Origin: Scenedesmus sp. ARA3
Lineage: Eukaryota > Chlorophyta > Chlorophyceae > Sphaeropleales > Scenedesmaceae
Length of the DNA: 47,210 nucleotides
Reading direction: 5' to 3'
Assembly: GCA_004335835.1 (NCBI GenBank)
Contig: RWJK01001918.1
Coordinates: 49,121 to 96,330, forward strand
In this document: positions 11,429 to 22,300 of the stretch, in pieces
How the letters are laid out: each line of letters opens with the position of its first letter
Numbering within the stretch: the stretch's first letter is position 1
Notes under the pieces: model-generated
The model's input: the letters and a program-made list of their open reading frames with translations, nothing else
Database searches by the model: none
What the model was told of the DNA's origin: nothing
Made by a program: the position numbers and the translations under genes

Positions 11429-11711
11429 ATGGCTGACCTTCTCAAGGCATATGCTGTGGCCCTAGCGTCTCTTCTGGCGGGCGCAGCGTTCGTTCATTCC
11501 ATCTACAAACCCGACCTGGTGCGCACGAACGACGTCACCTCACCAGATCGCCACATACTCCATCAAATGATGTGCATATTAAATTGTTGTGACATGCACG
11601 TGCTGCTGATCTGTAGTTGGGGCGTTCTGTTGCTGTAACTGCTGCTGTTGCCTGCAGACGCTGCCCGTGCACACTGAGGAGGACAGCAAGACAGCAGCAC
11701 AGGGTCAATAG
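11429..11711 (+). CDS. UQCC6: Brawnin/UQCC6-like complex III assembly microprotein (47 aa, two exons)
   Basis: Exon 1 is 11429-11518 (30 codons) and exon 2 is 11658-11711 (17 codons plus stop), joined in phase 0 across a GTGCGC...CTGCAG intron. The product has a short hydrophobic helix (AVALASLLAGAAFVHS) followed at once by IYKPDL and, across the junction, TLPV. Human Brawnin has the same order: helix, an AEVVH-type turn, then a YYRPDLTIP-type motif. Brawnin is a small inner mitochondrial membrane protein needed to assemble respiratory complex III (cytochrome bc1). The acidic, glutamine-ended tail is short, so the protein is smaller than the 71-residue human form. The splice falls inside the conserved PDL|TLP motif, which argues strongly for the intron. 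The NFX1-type gene starts only about 130 bp downstream on the same strand. Confidence 0.82.
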
Positions 11712-11841
11712 TGCGCCACAGGTAAATAGAAGCAACAGCTGGCAAACGCACGTGCACGCAGATGCTGCACATGGCTTTGGGATGCTCAACCAACATGGCT
11801 CAACCAAGACTGCAGCTGTCATAGCAGTAGCTGGCGTACAA

Positions 11842-14800
11842 ATGACTTCTCTCTCCCAATGCTCTGCAGGAAACGGTCTCAAACTCATTGCTGACATCAT
11901 GGTGGTTGATGAGTATGCTGGTTCAGATGGTGGCAGCTCTTACGATGAGCAGGTGCGAGGATCCCAGCAGCAGCAGCATTCAAGTAACCAGGGCAGCCGC
12001 GTCGGCGGTTTTGCAGCAGCTGGTCATGCAGTGCACATTGCTGAAAAAGCCTTTGCTCCAGCAGCACCTAGGGCAGCTATCCTCCGCCTCATATATGGCA
12101 AGGCTTGAATGCTTGGCATCCTCCAGCTTGCAGGACATTGCCGGCGCTGCATGGTCCAGCAGCATGCAGCACATCGGATAGAGCACTCCCCATGGTTCAA
12201 CAGGGCTGCTGCTGACGTGTAATGTGTTTGCAACATGTTCCCTGCACCCTCCCTGAGCGTGTTTTCTGCTCCCAGACTTGTTGTGCCGCTGACATGCTCT
12301 TGCGTTGCTGTGACGTCATTTGATTCACTGCAGGGTGGTGATGAGGCGCAGGAGCAGCAGGAGGCCATCCAGGCGGGCGTGTTCCAGCAGTACCTGGAGG
12401 CATGCGATGAGGCAGAGGTGGACGAGGAGACGTGAGTGCTGCAGTTTTACAGCACAGGCCTGTTATTGTATTGGAGTTGTTTCCATGCGGCTGTGTACAG
12501 CAGCGGTGGACAGGGTGGCGTAAAGTGCTGCAGCAGGCATGTTGTTGCTTTGCACATGTGGTTCCATGGCTACATGTACAGCAGAGGTGGTCGAGGAGAC
12601 GTGAGCAGGGCTTGCGGGCTTGTTATATTTCATGTGTGCTGTTGTGTGTGTGTGCAGAAGTGTGGCCAAGCAAGCGCTGCTTGCTTTGCTTCAGCACATG
12701 GAGCTGCGTGCAGGGTGGCGCTTGTTGTGGTTCAATGCTAGTGCTGCTGCACTGTGCTGGGTTGTTTTCACACTCCTGTGGCCAGCAGCTGTGCCGTGCA
12801 ACTTGCAGGAAACACTGCCTGAGCATCCGTGCATCTGTGCCGCAGCACTGCACCCCTCTGCACAGAACTGCTGGCTGTAACGAGCCGCTTGTTACCATGC
12901 ATCCATCACACACTCATGTCGGCCTACGCCCTAAGGCAAGGGTTAACTGAACAGGTGCGATATGGTTACTCATGCCTGGCCGCTGCATCTGCATCTGCAG
13001 GGACCGTGCGTTTACAAAAGGGCTTCTGCGGGTGCGCGAGTACCTGTCAGCTGGGCAAGACAACACCACGTGCCTCATCTGCCTAGGGACCATCAAGCCT
13101 ACTGAAGCTGTGTGGCAGTGCGGCAGCTCCTGCTACGCGCAGTTCCACCTGCCATGCATACAGGTGTGTGATTGATGTTTAGCTTGCTGTTAGTGCTGGT
13201 TTGGGTGCGGCTGCTGTGATTACGCAGAGGCGACCGATGTGAAGTGCACTGCAAAAGGGCTTGCTGGCTGTGCGCAAATTTGCAGATCAGGCCCTTTGGT
13301 ATCATACCTAGTGAACTTCAGCACTACCCGATTACATGTGCGCGTTTGTTGAGCTGTTTTTGTGCTGCCTTTGTTGCTGTTGCGGCTGCAGGAGTGGGCG
13401 CGCAACCAGCTAGCTACTGCTGCCTACAAGGCCAGCAGGGCAGCTGATCCCGGCAGTGCAGCAGCAGACGCAGCGCCGGCAGTACACGAGTGGGGCTGCC
13501 CAAAGTGCAGGTGCGGTGCCATCAGCAGTTAGCCTGCCTTCTATCGCGTTGCTAGCAACATGAGCTCAGCAGCTGCCTCGCATGCAAGGACAGCAGCGCC
13601 GTGCTCTCGTGCTTCTTCAGGAGTCCGTCATCTGCAGGCCTCATGACAGGGGGTGAAACCCAGATCATGCGCTGCTGCTGCTGCCGCTGCTGCGCAGGCA
13701 TGGCTACGGCTCGTCGCAGCTGCCGCGCGGCTACAGCTGCTTCTGCGGCAAGCAGGAGGAGCCTGAGTGGGACCCCTGGCTAGCCCCACACTCCTGCGGG
13801 GAGCTCTGCGGCAAGTGAGTTGCACTGACACTGACGTTTGATTCAGCATAGCGCTGGCTTGCGTGTGTGCTGTCTTTTGCTAGTTTTCTGATGTCGCGTG
13901 TCTGTGCGCTGCATCCACCTTCGCCTGTTGTATCTGCGTGGCAGCACTGGGCACGCTGGTACTTTTAGTTTGAGGAGCTGAGATGGCGGCAGCCCAAAAG
14001 GCTATTGGATAGTGCTGTTTGTGTGTCAAATCCAGTGAGCGATTTGTAAGGGTTTGGGCAGCCAGCAGGCTCCCAGGTGCCATCATGTTCCGCTGCCTCA
14101 GATACACCTGCGCCCTCACATCTGCTGCTTTCCCTGCCGCTCCCCTTTCGGTCAACGCCTGGTCAAACTACTGCTGTGGGTCAAACTGCTGCTGCAGGCC
14201 CCTGCCAGGCAGCTGCGAGCACAGCTGCCTGCTGCTGTGCCACCCTGGGCCCTGCCCGCCCTGCCCGCTGCTCGTGGATGCAAGCTGCTTCTGTGGCAAG
14301 GCTGTTATGAAACAGCGCTGCGGCAGGAATGAGTTCAGCTGCAGGGCCGTGTGCGGGCGGCGGCTGGCGTGCGGGCATGCTTGCCCGGAAGTGTGCCATG
14401 CCGGGGAGTGCCCACCTTGCAAAGAGGTGCGCTGATGGGGTTATGCATTATTTGCGACCTTTAGGGTTGAGTGAGTAGTTAACACCGAACTCATGCCTTG
14501 AGGTGTGCCATGCTGGGGAATGCCCGCCTTGCCAAGAGGTGCGCTGATTGGGTTGTGCATTATTTGAGACCTTCAGGGTTTGAGTGAACACCCATGAATT
14601 ATCGGAGGTGTGCCATGCTGGGGAGTGCCTGCCTTGCAAAGAGGTGCACTGATTTGGGTTTTGACTGAGGGTCTGTAGGCTTTGATGAATTCACACCTGA
14701 CTCCTGCCCAAAGGTGTGGCATGCTGGGGTGTGCCCACCTTACCAAGTTTGTGTTGAGTTGGGTGTGGGTTGGTGCATGTAGTGTCGTTGGTACTGATCC

Positions 14801-15334
14801 TTGGTGGAAGCAGCCCTATGCGTGCACACTTGGGTCTTGTGTGTGGCTCAGTGACTGCATGCACTTGCGCTGCCACGGCAGAGGATCTTGTAGAGGCTGC
14901 AGGCTCTGTAGGGATCATCTTTTCGGCGCTGTAGCCTTGTTTAGCCTGCAGCATTGTGCCCGCCTTATTAAAGCTAGCTGCGCTGGGGAAGCGAGCTGTG
15001 ATCCTGCCAGTGTGCGTGCGTGTGCTGACATTGAAGAGATATCTTTATGATTCTCTGCTGCCGCAGGTGGGTGTGCACCGCTGCGCGTGCGGCGCAGAGA
15101 CTGCAAAGCTGCCCTGCTGGCAGGCCGACTGGCATTGCGCAAAGCCCTGCGGCAGAACCCTGCAGTGCGGGCGACACAAGTGTGATCAGGTGAGCTGACG
15201 GCAGGCTAGCTAGGCCATCTGCTGCAATTTCAAGCCCCCAACAGCAAAGCCCCGCATCCCAACTTTACACAGGACAGCCACCTGTGGACCTTGCTTGATG
15301 CAGTCAAACAAACTCCAACGTCATCTGTAATCAC

Positions 15335-15372
<38 letters not shown>

Positions 15373-15637
15373 AGGTGTGCCATGCTGGCCCCTGCGGGCC
15401 CTGCCCTGAGGAGGGCGAGCGGCACTGCCCATGCGGCAAAGCCCTGTACCCTGGGCTCAGCTGTGACGAGAAAGCCCCTCTGTGTGGGGGCACCTGCGGC
15501 AAGCTGCTGGACTGCGGGCAGCACGCCTGCCAGGAGCGGTGCGTCGGCTACTTTTGCCCTGTATGTTGTTGCTTGTGATATCTTCTGCTTATATCCTTAT
15601 CTATGGCTGACTTTTGACTCTATTTTATGTAACTCTT

Positions 15638-15670
<33 letters not shown>

Positions 15671-18129
15671 AGCTGCCACTACGGTCCCTGCAGCAAGGTC
15701 TGCCGCGAGCCAGTCACCAAGACCTGCCGCTGCGGCAGGACTGAGAAGCAGGTGCTGTGCCATGCAGGTATGCTGCTGGCATTGAGTATTTCAAAATTTG
15801 AGCAGTCTGTTCCTCTGTTCTGGACTGATGCTGCATGGGTTTGGGCATGGGCAGGCTGTGCCATGAAGGTGCGCTGCATGTGTGCGCAGATGTGCTGTAT
15901 GCGCATAGAGATGCACGTGGAGATGCGCATGTATATCGAGTACGTGCACCCTGTAGATACGGTTTGCTGCTCTGGTGCTGCGCCTGAAGCAGGAGGACAT
16001 GTGCCTCCCTCTGCTAGCAAGCAATGTTGCTGTCCTGTATCACATGTGTCTCAGGCTGGATTGGTGATTTGATGATGATGTGTCTCAGGCGCTCTGTGCT
16101 GATGTGCCCTGCTGATTCTGCCGCCCCCCAGACGTGCGCTGCGAGAGCAAGTGCACCAACATGCGCGCCTGCGGCCGCCACGCCTGCAAGCGCCGCTGCT
16201 GCGACGGCAACTGCCCGCCCTGCGAGGAGGTGTGTTGGCGCTGGCTGCGCTGCCGCAACCACAAATGCCCCAGCGCCTGCCACAGCGGCCCTTGCAGGTG
16301 GGCTGCTGTAGCCAGTGATCAATTGGTTGGCATTGTCCTTTTCCTGTGTGATACACACCGTGTACAGCAAAGCCCTTCGGGAGCAACAAACACGTCTTGA
16401 TTTGCCGGCTTACGCAGCGCAGCCTGTGCTGCTCAAGTTGTTGTGTTTGGTGTGTGTCGCCAACACACCGCTGTCTGTGTGTTGCACGGCAAGCATTGGC
16501 ATGTAAATCAACCCCCGCGCCGGCTTGATGTGGCCGCGCGATAGCTGTTGCTCGACATTATTCAGTTGGGCTGCTGTGCTGTGATGCAACTCATACAGGC
16601 CCTGCCTGCTCAGCCAGAGCGTCAGCTGCGCATGTGGCAGCACCAGCTACACCCTCCCCTGCGGTGCCGAGGCGACAGCAAAGTACCCATGCAACGCCAA
16701 GCATTCTGTCACATGCTGTGCTGTTCCGCATCTCCTGCAGGCCCTGCCCGCTCTCAAATCCCGCCCAATCATCCAGCTTGCATCGCAAGGCAACAATGCA
16801 TCACCCAGCATGTTGTGCTGCATTTCTTTGCCGCAGGCCCTGCCCACTCAGCCAGAGTGTCAGCTGCGCATGTGGCGCCACCAGCTACACCCTGCCCTGC
16901 GGCGCTGAGGCAGCGGCAACAGCGCCACGCTGCGTGCAGCGCTGCATGGTGCCAGCCACCTGCAGGCATGCGGCAGCGCGCAAGCCGCACGCGTGCCACT
17001 TTGGGCCTTGCCCGCCCTGCAGGTGCGTGTTTCTTGTCTGATGCTCAAACCAGTGAATGAAGCAGTGACATTGATGTAGTCTGCCGCATGCGTGCCACTT
17101 TGGGCCTTGCCCGCTGCAGGCGTGGGTTGTGTCTGGCCAGCCGACCTAGGCTGTATCACACGAATCCGTGTAATATGTATGTAACATGTGCACATGAGTG
17201 ACTGTGGAGTGGTTAGGGCACTTCAGCGGCAGGGTTGGCTGTGGTTTTCCTTGTGCCGTGCATGATTGCGGTACTGCTAGCTTGTACTGCCGAGGTCGCT
17301 ACAATTGTGAGCTGGCATGCACCTGCCACCTGCAGCCCTTCTCTTGAACTGCCCATCAGGCTTCGCCGCTGACGTCCCTGCTGCTGCTGCTGCTGCTGCT
17401 GCTGCCGCTGCTGGTTGGGCCCGTATGCATTTGATCATCATCCTTCAACAGGCAGCCGTGCAGCACCACTCTGTCTTGCGGCCACACCTGCAGCAGCAGC
17501 CACTGCCATGATCCACAGCCAGCAGCAGTGCCACCCTTCCAGCAGCCAAAGCCGCCCCTAACCTCAACCCAGGCAGCAGCAGCGGCAGCAGCAGCAGCAA
17601 AGAAGGCAGCAGCAGGCCGCGGCTATGCAGCAGCAGACGATGGCGCGCCAGCTGCAGCAGCAGCAGCAGCGTCAGCGGCAGCGATGGCAGCAGCTGGGCA
17701 GGACCGGCGGCAGTGTCCGCCGTGCTCTGTGCCTGTGCAGGTGACCTGCTTAGGGGGTCACCTGCAGCAGCCGTTTCCCTGTCACATTATGCAGCCTTTT
17801 AGCTGCGGGCAGCAGTGCGGCCAGCCGCTGGCATGCGGCAATCACAGCTGCAGCAAGGCCTGCCATGCAGTACCTGGAGCTGCAGCAGCAGCAGGATCCG
17901 GTTCTGCTGCTGCTGCTGCTGAGGCGTGTGAGGTGTGCAGGCGGCCGTGCAGCCAGCCACGCAGCTGCCCCCACCCCTGCCCCTCTGCCTGCCACCCTGG
18001 CATCTGCGCAGCCTGCACTGTGGAATCACCTGTTGCCTGCCATTGCGGCAAGACCACTCTCAAGTTCCCTTGCTGGCAGTACCACACGATCCTGCAGCAG
18101 CAGCAGCAGCAGCAGCAGGCTGGCCGCAA

Positions 18130-18162
<33 letters not shown>

Positions 18163-18501
18163 CGACCCGCTGTGCTGTGGCAAGCCCTGCCATCGGCAGC
18201 TGCCTCACTGCCCGCATCCTTGCCGAGCAGTATGCCATGCTGGCACTAGCTGCCCTGATGCTGATTTATGCAGCGAGGAAGTTAGTGTGCGCTGCAGCTG
18301 CAGGCGGCTGAAGCAGAAGTGGCCTTGCAGCAGGGTGCAAGCAGCGCTGGCAGCTGCAGGCGGCAGCCGCAGCTACGATGGATCCACTGCGCTGAAGCTG
18401 CTGGCTTGTGATGCAGAGTGTGCAGTGCTGCAGAAAAGCAAGGGTGTACAGCAGCAGCAGCAGCAGGACCAGGAGCAGCAGCAGGAGGAAGAGCCGGCAT
18501 C

Positions 18502-18532
<31 letters not shown>

Positions 18533-18793
18533 GCAGCTGCAGCAGCTGCGGAGCAGCAGAAGGTTAGTACGAAGAAGCTTTCGCGAGCGGAGCGTGAGGC
18601 GATAGCAGCGCAGCGGGAGGCTGAGAGGCTCGCCAAAGAGAAGCAGCAGCGGCTACAGCAGATAGGCCTGGCGGTGCTGCTGGTGCTGGGTGTTGTCGGC
18701 ATTGGTGTGCTGCTGGCATTTGGGGTGCGCAAGTTGGCGCAGTGGGCTGATGCGCTGCTGCTGGCAACTAGCACAGACAGGCAGGAGCTGTGA
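11842..18793 (+). CDS. NFXL1: NFX1-type zinc-finger protein with RING-like domain and C-terminal membrane anchor
   Basis: Exons: 11842-11952, 12334-12431, 13001-13163, 13392-13510, 13698-13814, 14198-14426, 15067-15189, 15375-15538, 15673-15767, 16132-16297, 16837-17022, 17452-18793; 970 residues, all phases consistent. Residues about 90-165 form a RING/PHD-like finger (CLIC...CGSSC...FHLPC...CPKC). The NFX1 family hallmark GYSCFCGK...DPW...[10 protein letters not shown] follows, then about nine NFX1 cysteine/histidine repeats (e.g. [19 protein letters not shown]). Long alanine/glutamine tracts interrupt exon 12. [24 protein letters not shown] helix precedes a transmembrane segment (about 929-949, [20 protein letters not shown]). 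RING-NFX1 proteins act as E3 ligases or transcriptional regulators; the tail anchor resembles human NFXL1 and plant NFXL2. Exon 1 is the least certain: a TGTAA at 12218 lies in intron 1, and ATG 11898 is an alternative start. Confidence 0.9.
12440..12612 (+). repeat. Echoes of NFX1 exon 2 end
   Basis: CAGCAGCGGTGGACAGGGTGGCG (near 12499) and CAGCAGAGGTGGTCGAGGAG plus ACGTGAGC (near 12580) resemble the real exon end and donor at 12412-12437. Confidence 0.7.
14391..14755 (+). repeat. Four copies of the NFX1 exon 6 end ([12 protein letters not shown]) with donor
   Basis: GTGTGCCATGC starts at 14391 (real exon), 14513, 14608 and, as GTGTGGCATGC, 14714. Intronic copies keep most of the cysteine codons; the first two also keep the AAGAGGTGC donor. 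Confidence 0.9.
15339..15373 (+). repeat. (CTG)n microsatellite forming an acceptor tract
   Basis: About 11 CTG triplets lead into the CAG acceptor of NFX1 exon 8. Confidence 0.95.
15641..15671 (+). repeat. (CTG)n microsatellite forming an acceptor tract
   Basis: About 10 CTG triplets lead into the CAG acceptor of NFX1 exon 9. Confidence 0.95.
16590..16760 (+). repeat. Echoes of NFX1 exon 11 start with acceptor
   Basis: About 85 bp from 16598 repeat the exon starting at 16837, with the CAG acceptor kept and the same frame open. A shorter copy of the acceptor and first codons lies near 16737-16755. Confidence 0.88.
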
Positions 18794-19363
18794 CGCAAAT
18801 TCTGCATGCCATATGGCAGGCAGGGACTGTGGCACAGCTCGGCCGCTCCCTTCATGTGCGCAGCGTCGCTGCTGCTGGTGTAGCCGCAGCGGCGTCAGCA
18901 GTAAGCGCACTGTCCTGCCAGTTCATGGATCCATGTACGTCCTACGTGTCCCCTATTTCAGCCATGGTTAGGATTGATGTGAATACCAGGTTGTTCTGTG
19001 CAGGATGTCGGCAGTGCTAGGCGTGCCAGGGTCAATGGGAGGAAGCATGGCACCCTCAAGTTGCTGCAGCATGGTTGCATTGTTGGCGGTTGACGTGGCA
19101 GTGCTGCAGCCTGATGATCACAGCCCGCTACGGGCGCCTTCAACATTTAACATGTCACTCTCGATGATGTTTGATGTGCGCTTGAGCTGCTGCAGACTCC
19201 CGGAAGCAAAGTTCTGCCACGTCTGAGGACTTCCAAAGCCCTACTCTGCACAATGTGCAAGCCAGGTCATGTCAACCACCTCTTCCTGTGAAACAATATC
19301 ATTAATATTGCTGTGTCTTCCTGTTGCCCTTCCACACGCACAGCGCTGCGATCCAACGGCATC
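18794..19363 (+). other. Intergenic region between NFX1 and LRR genes
   Basis: About 570 bp holding the 3' untranslated region of the NFX1 gene and the promoter/5' leader of the LRR gene, both on +. No canonical TGTAA signal is seen. A pyrimidine-rich ATTGCTGTGTCTTCC stretch near 19309-19323 precedes the start. No gene recognised. Confidence 0.5.
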
Positions 19364-22300
19364 ATGGAGCCCAGTGTGCACTTCACAGACCTGCCGAAGC
19401 CTTTCTGGCAGCACTTGCTGCGCAAATTGGATCCCGATCCTCACACAAAGCATTCGCTACGCGCCAGCAGCAGGGAGATCGCGACCTTGATAGATGAGCA
19501 GGCAGACCTGTCGTGCTGCCTGCAGGGCGAGCACCTGGGGCTTGAGACGCTGCTACGTATAGCTAAGCTATCAAGCGGCATCTCTACGCTGCTGCTGCCC
19601 GAGCTGCGCTTGTTCCAGGCTCCCCACCTGTCTGTCACCTTCCCACCTGGTGCTTTCGCTCGGCTGCAGCACTTGTGCTTGAACTACAGGTGAGCGAAAC
19701 ATCAAATGATAATGTTTGCAACTGTACATAGAGCGCAAGGGTGGCCTGGGCTTACAAAAGACTCGTGGGTGCTGCTTGTGCTGTCTGCTGATCTGCATGG
19801 ATATGCAGAGCACTGTGTTGGCATGAATCCATGCGCAGCCGATCGTGCATCAAGCAACTTAGTAGTTTGAGGGCTTGCATCGCACACTTGCTAATGCTGC
19901 AACACAATTCGTGCAAGGTGATCATGTAGCATCATCGTGTACATCTCAACAAAGCATCACCAGCTGTTGCCATAGAGTTTTCAAGGTACATGTAAGCAAA
20001 TGACTCAAGCTGGCAGTGAAATGATGTATCCACCAGCTGTGTTTTCCGTGGCTGCAACCTTGGGTGCTGTGCTTGCTTGCAGGCTGTCCAACCTGTGCCA
20101 GGCGCTGGCAGCAGCAGCAGCCTCCCTGACATCAGTGGCCATCGTGCCTGGCAGGCGCAAGGGCAGTCACTGGCAGGTGGGCGGTGCTTTAAGACATGTG
20201 GTTTGAGTTCGGTTTAAATTGGACAAGCAAGCCCAGCAGATGGAGAGTTGCGCACCAGCCCACAGAGAGAGCAGCCATGTTTGTGTAGAGCTGCCTGCAG
20301 CAGCTGCAGCATGCATGTGACTGGATGTTTGCACAGCTGCAGTATCCGCATGTTGACGCCCACAGAATGCCTCAAAGAAACCTCTTCACCTCCAATATAC
20401 TGCACTTGTATGCTTCAACTGCTGCTGTTGTGTGCCAGGCCAAGCTGTGCCGCTTCCTGCAAGTGCTGCAGCAGCTGCAGCAGCTGCAGTGCCTGCGCAT
20501 GACGCTGCACTGCACGCAGGCCAGTGCTGGCCTAGTGGGGCAGCTGCAGCAGCTGCGTGCGCTGCAGCTGTCTATAGACAAGACCCCAGGCGACAGCACC
20601 CCGCACCCTGAGCACATGTTTGACGCAGAGTGAGTGGCTTGTGATATCTTCTATTTCAGCCAAGACGCAGGCGCGCAAAGTGTTCGATGTCACTGTCAGT
20701 ACTACTTCGACAGCAGTTGTCATGGTGCATGACGGCATGGGCTTTTGTGTGCCATGTACATCATTTGCTTTGCAACACAAGCCGTGGATAACATAAGCGG
20801 TTCTGTGCTGTCCTTTTGATGTGCTGTCCTGCAGGCTATGGAAGCTGGCCATCGCCCCGTTGACCGCTTTACCCAAACTTAGGCTTAGTCTGCCTCTGCT
20901 GCTCATCTATTGCCGTGTCATTCATATATGTAAGTCTCTTTGCTGTCCTGCAGGCTATGGAAGCTGGCAATCGCTCCGTTGACTGCTTTGACCGAGCTCA
21001 GCCTCAGCCTGCCGCTGCTGCTCAGCCACGCCACAGCAGCGCAGCTCGTCCTACCTAGCGGCCTGCAGCAGCTGCGGCTGCACCTGCAGCACAGCGATGT
21101 AGAGCAGCAGGCAGCAGAGCAGCCGTTGACTGGCCTTGCAGCGGGGCAGCTGCTGCTGGGCAGTTTGCCGCCACTGCCGCAGCTCACTCAGCTTGTGCTG
21201 AAAGCAGTCTCGCCGAATGACTGGTTTGCAGGACCAGATGTGCAGCTCTCCAGCATGGCTGCTGCGTCGCTAGGGCAGCTGACAAACCTGTGTAGCTTGA
21301 AGCTGCTGGTAGGGCACTGGCAGTTGAGCTTGCTGCAGCTGCAGCCGCTGTCTGCATGCGTGCACCTCACTGAGCTCGTGCTGAGTGAGTTAGTCATGGG
21401 GTATTCGGGTGAAGGGCAGGATGATCAGCTGGGGTCACGGCTTACGCCAGAGGAAGCAGCGGCAGTTGCAGCAGGCGTAGCAGCAGCAGCAGCGGCGGGC
21501 GCAGAGCAGATGCGGCGGCGCTTGCAGGAACAGCAGCAGCAGGGCAGCAGCGAGGGGCAGCAGCAGAACCATGCGCAGCAGCTGCAGCAGCAGCAGCTGC
21601 AGCACAATGATGAGGATGAGGAACTGTGGCAGCTGCTGTCTCCTCGAGCTGGTGCAGGAAACAGCAACCGCTCTCCAAGCAGAAGCAGCCGCCCCAGCAG
21701 CAGCTGCAGCTTTGCAGGATGTGAGGGTGCCAGGCGCAGCAGCTGCGGAGGCGGCAGCAGTGCTGGAGGCGTGGCTGGGCTTGTGGTGCCTCAGACGATG
21801 ATGCCTGTTGAGGGGAGCAGTGTGAAGGTGCCGCTGCTGCCGCAGCTGCAAGTGCTGCGCTGCACGACGCTGTGGTGGCGGCTGCCGCTGGTGCGCTGGG
21901 TTCGATGAATATTTGTGTTTTGGTGTCAAGATGCTGGCTGCTTTGCATGTGCCACGTGGCGTTTTAATGTGATTTGCTTGCTGCTGCTCCCTGCTGTTGT
22001 TGTGCTGTTTGAGTGCGACGTGCTCTGCTGACCTCATGTAGTCAGCAGGCCAACCATGTGACTTTGATGCCTGTCCTACCAGCTGTACAGATGATGATTT
22101 GATGTCAATTTCGCTTTCTTCTGCCGGGCTGCAGGTGGTGCTGGCGCCGTGCCTGGCTGAGGTGGCCTACAAGCGGCTGAGGAACCTGGGCTACGGAAGC
22201 TTCGTGCTGCCAGACCTGCAGGTGTGTTTGTGACTGCTGCATCATTCAACTGCATGGCTTGCGTGTCTCGAGGCAGTGTTTTTGTGGCTGAGGTGGCCTA

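Noticed and set aside
13880..14155. Minus-strand frame inside the NFX1 intron
   Set aside because: It lies within a well-supported plus-strand intron and has no homology.
14391..14755. CRISPR-like array suggested by regular spacing
   Set aside because: Repeats are degenerate copies of a coding exon end with a splice site, in a eukaryotic gene; spacers are also related to each other.
17865..18311. Alternative frames in the large NFX1 exon
   Set aside because: Shadows of the cysteine-rich frame that matches the NFX1 family.
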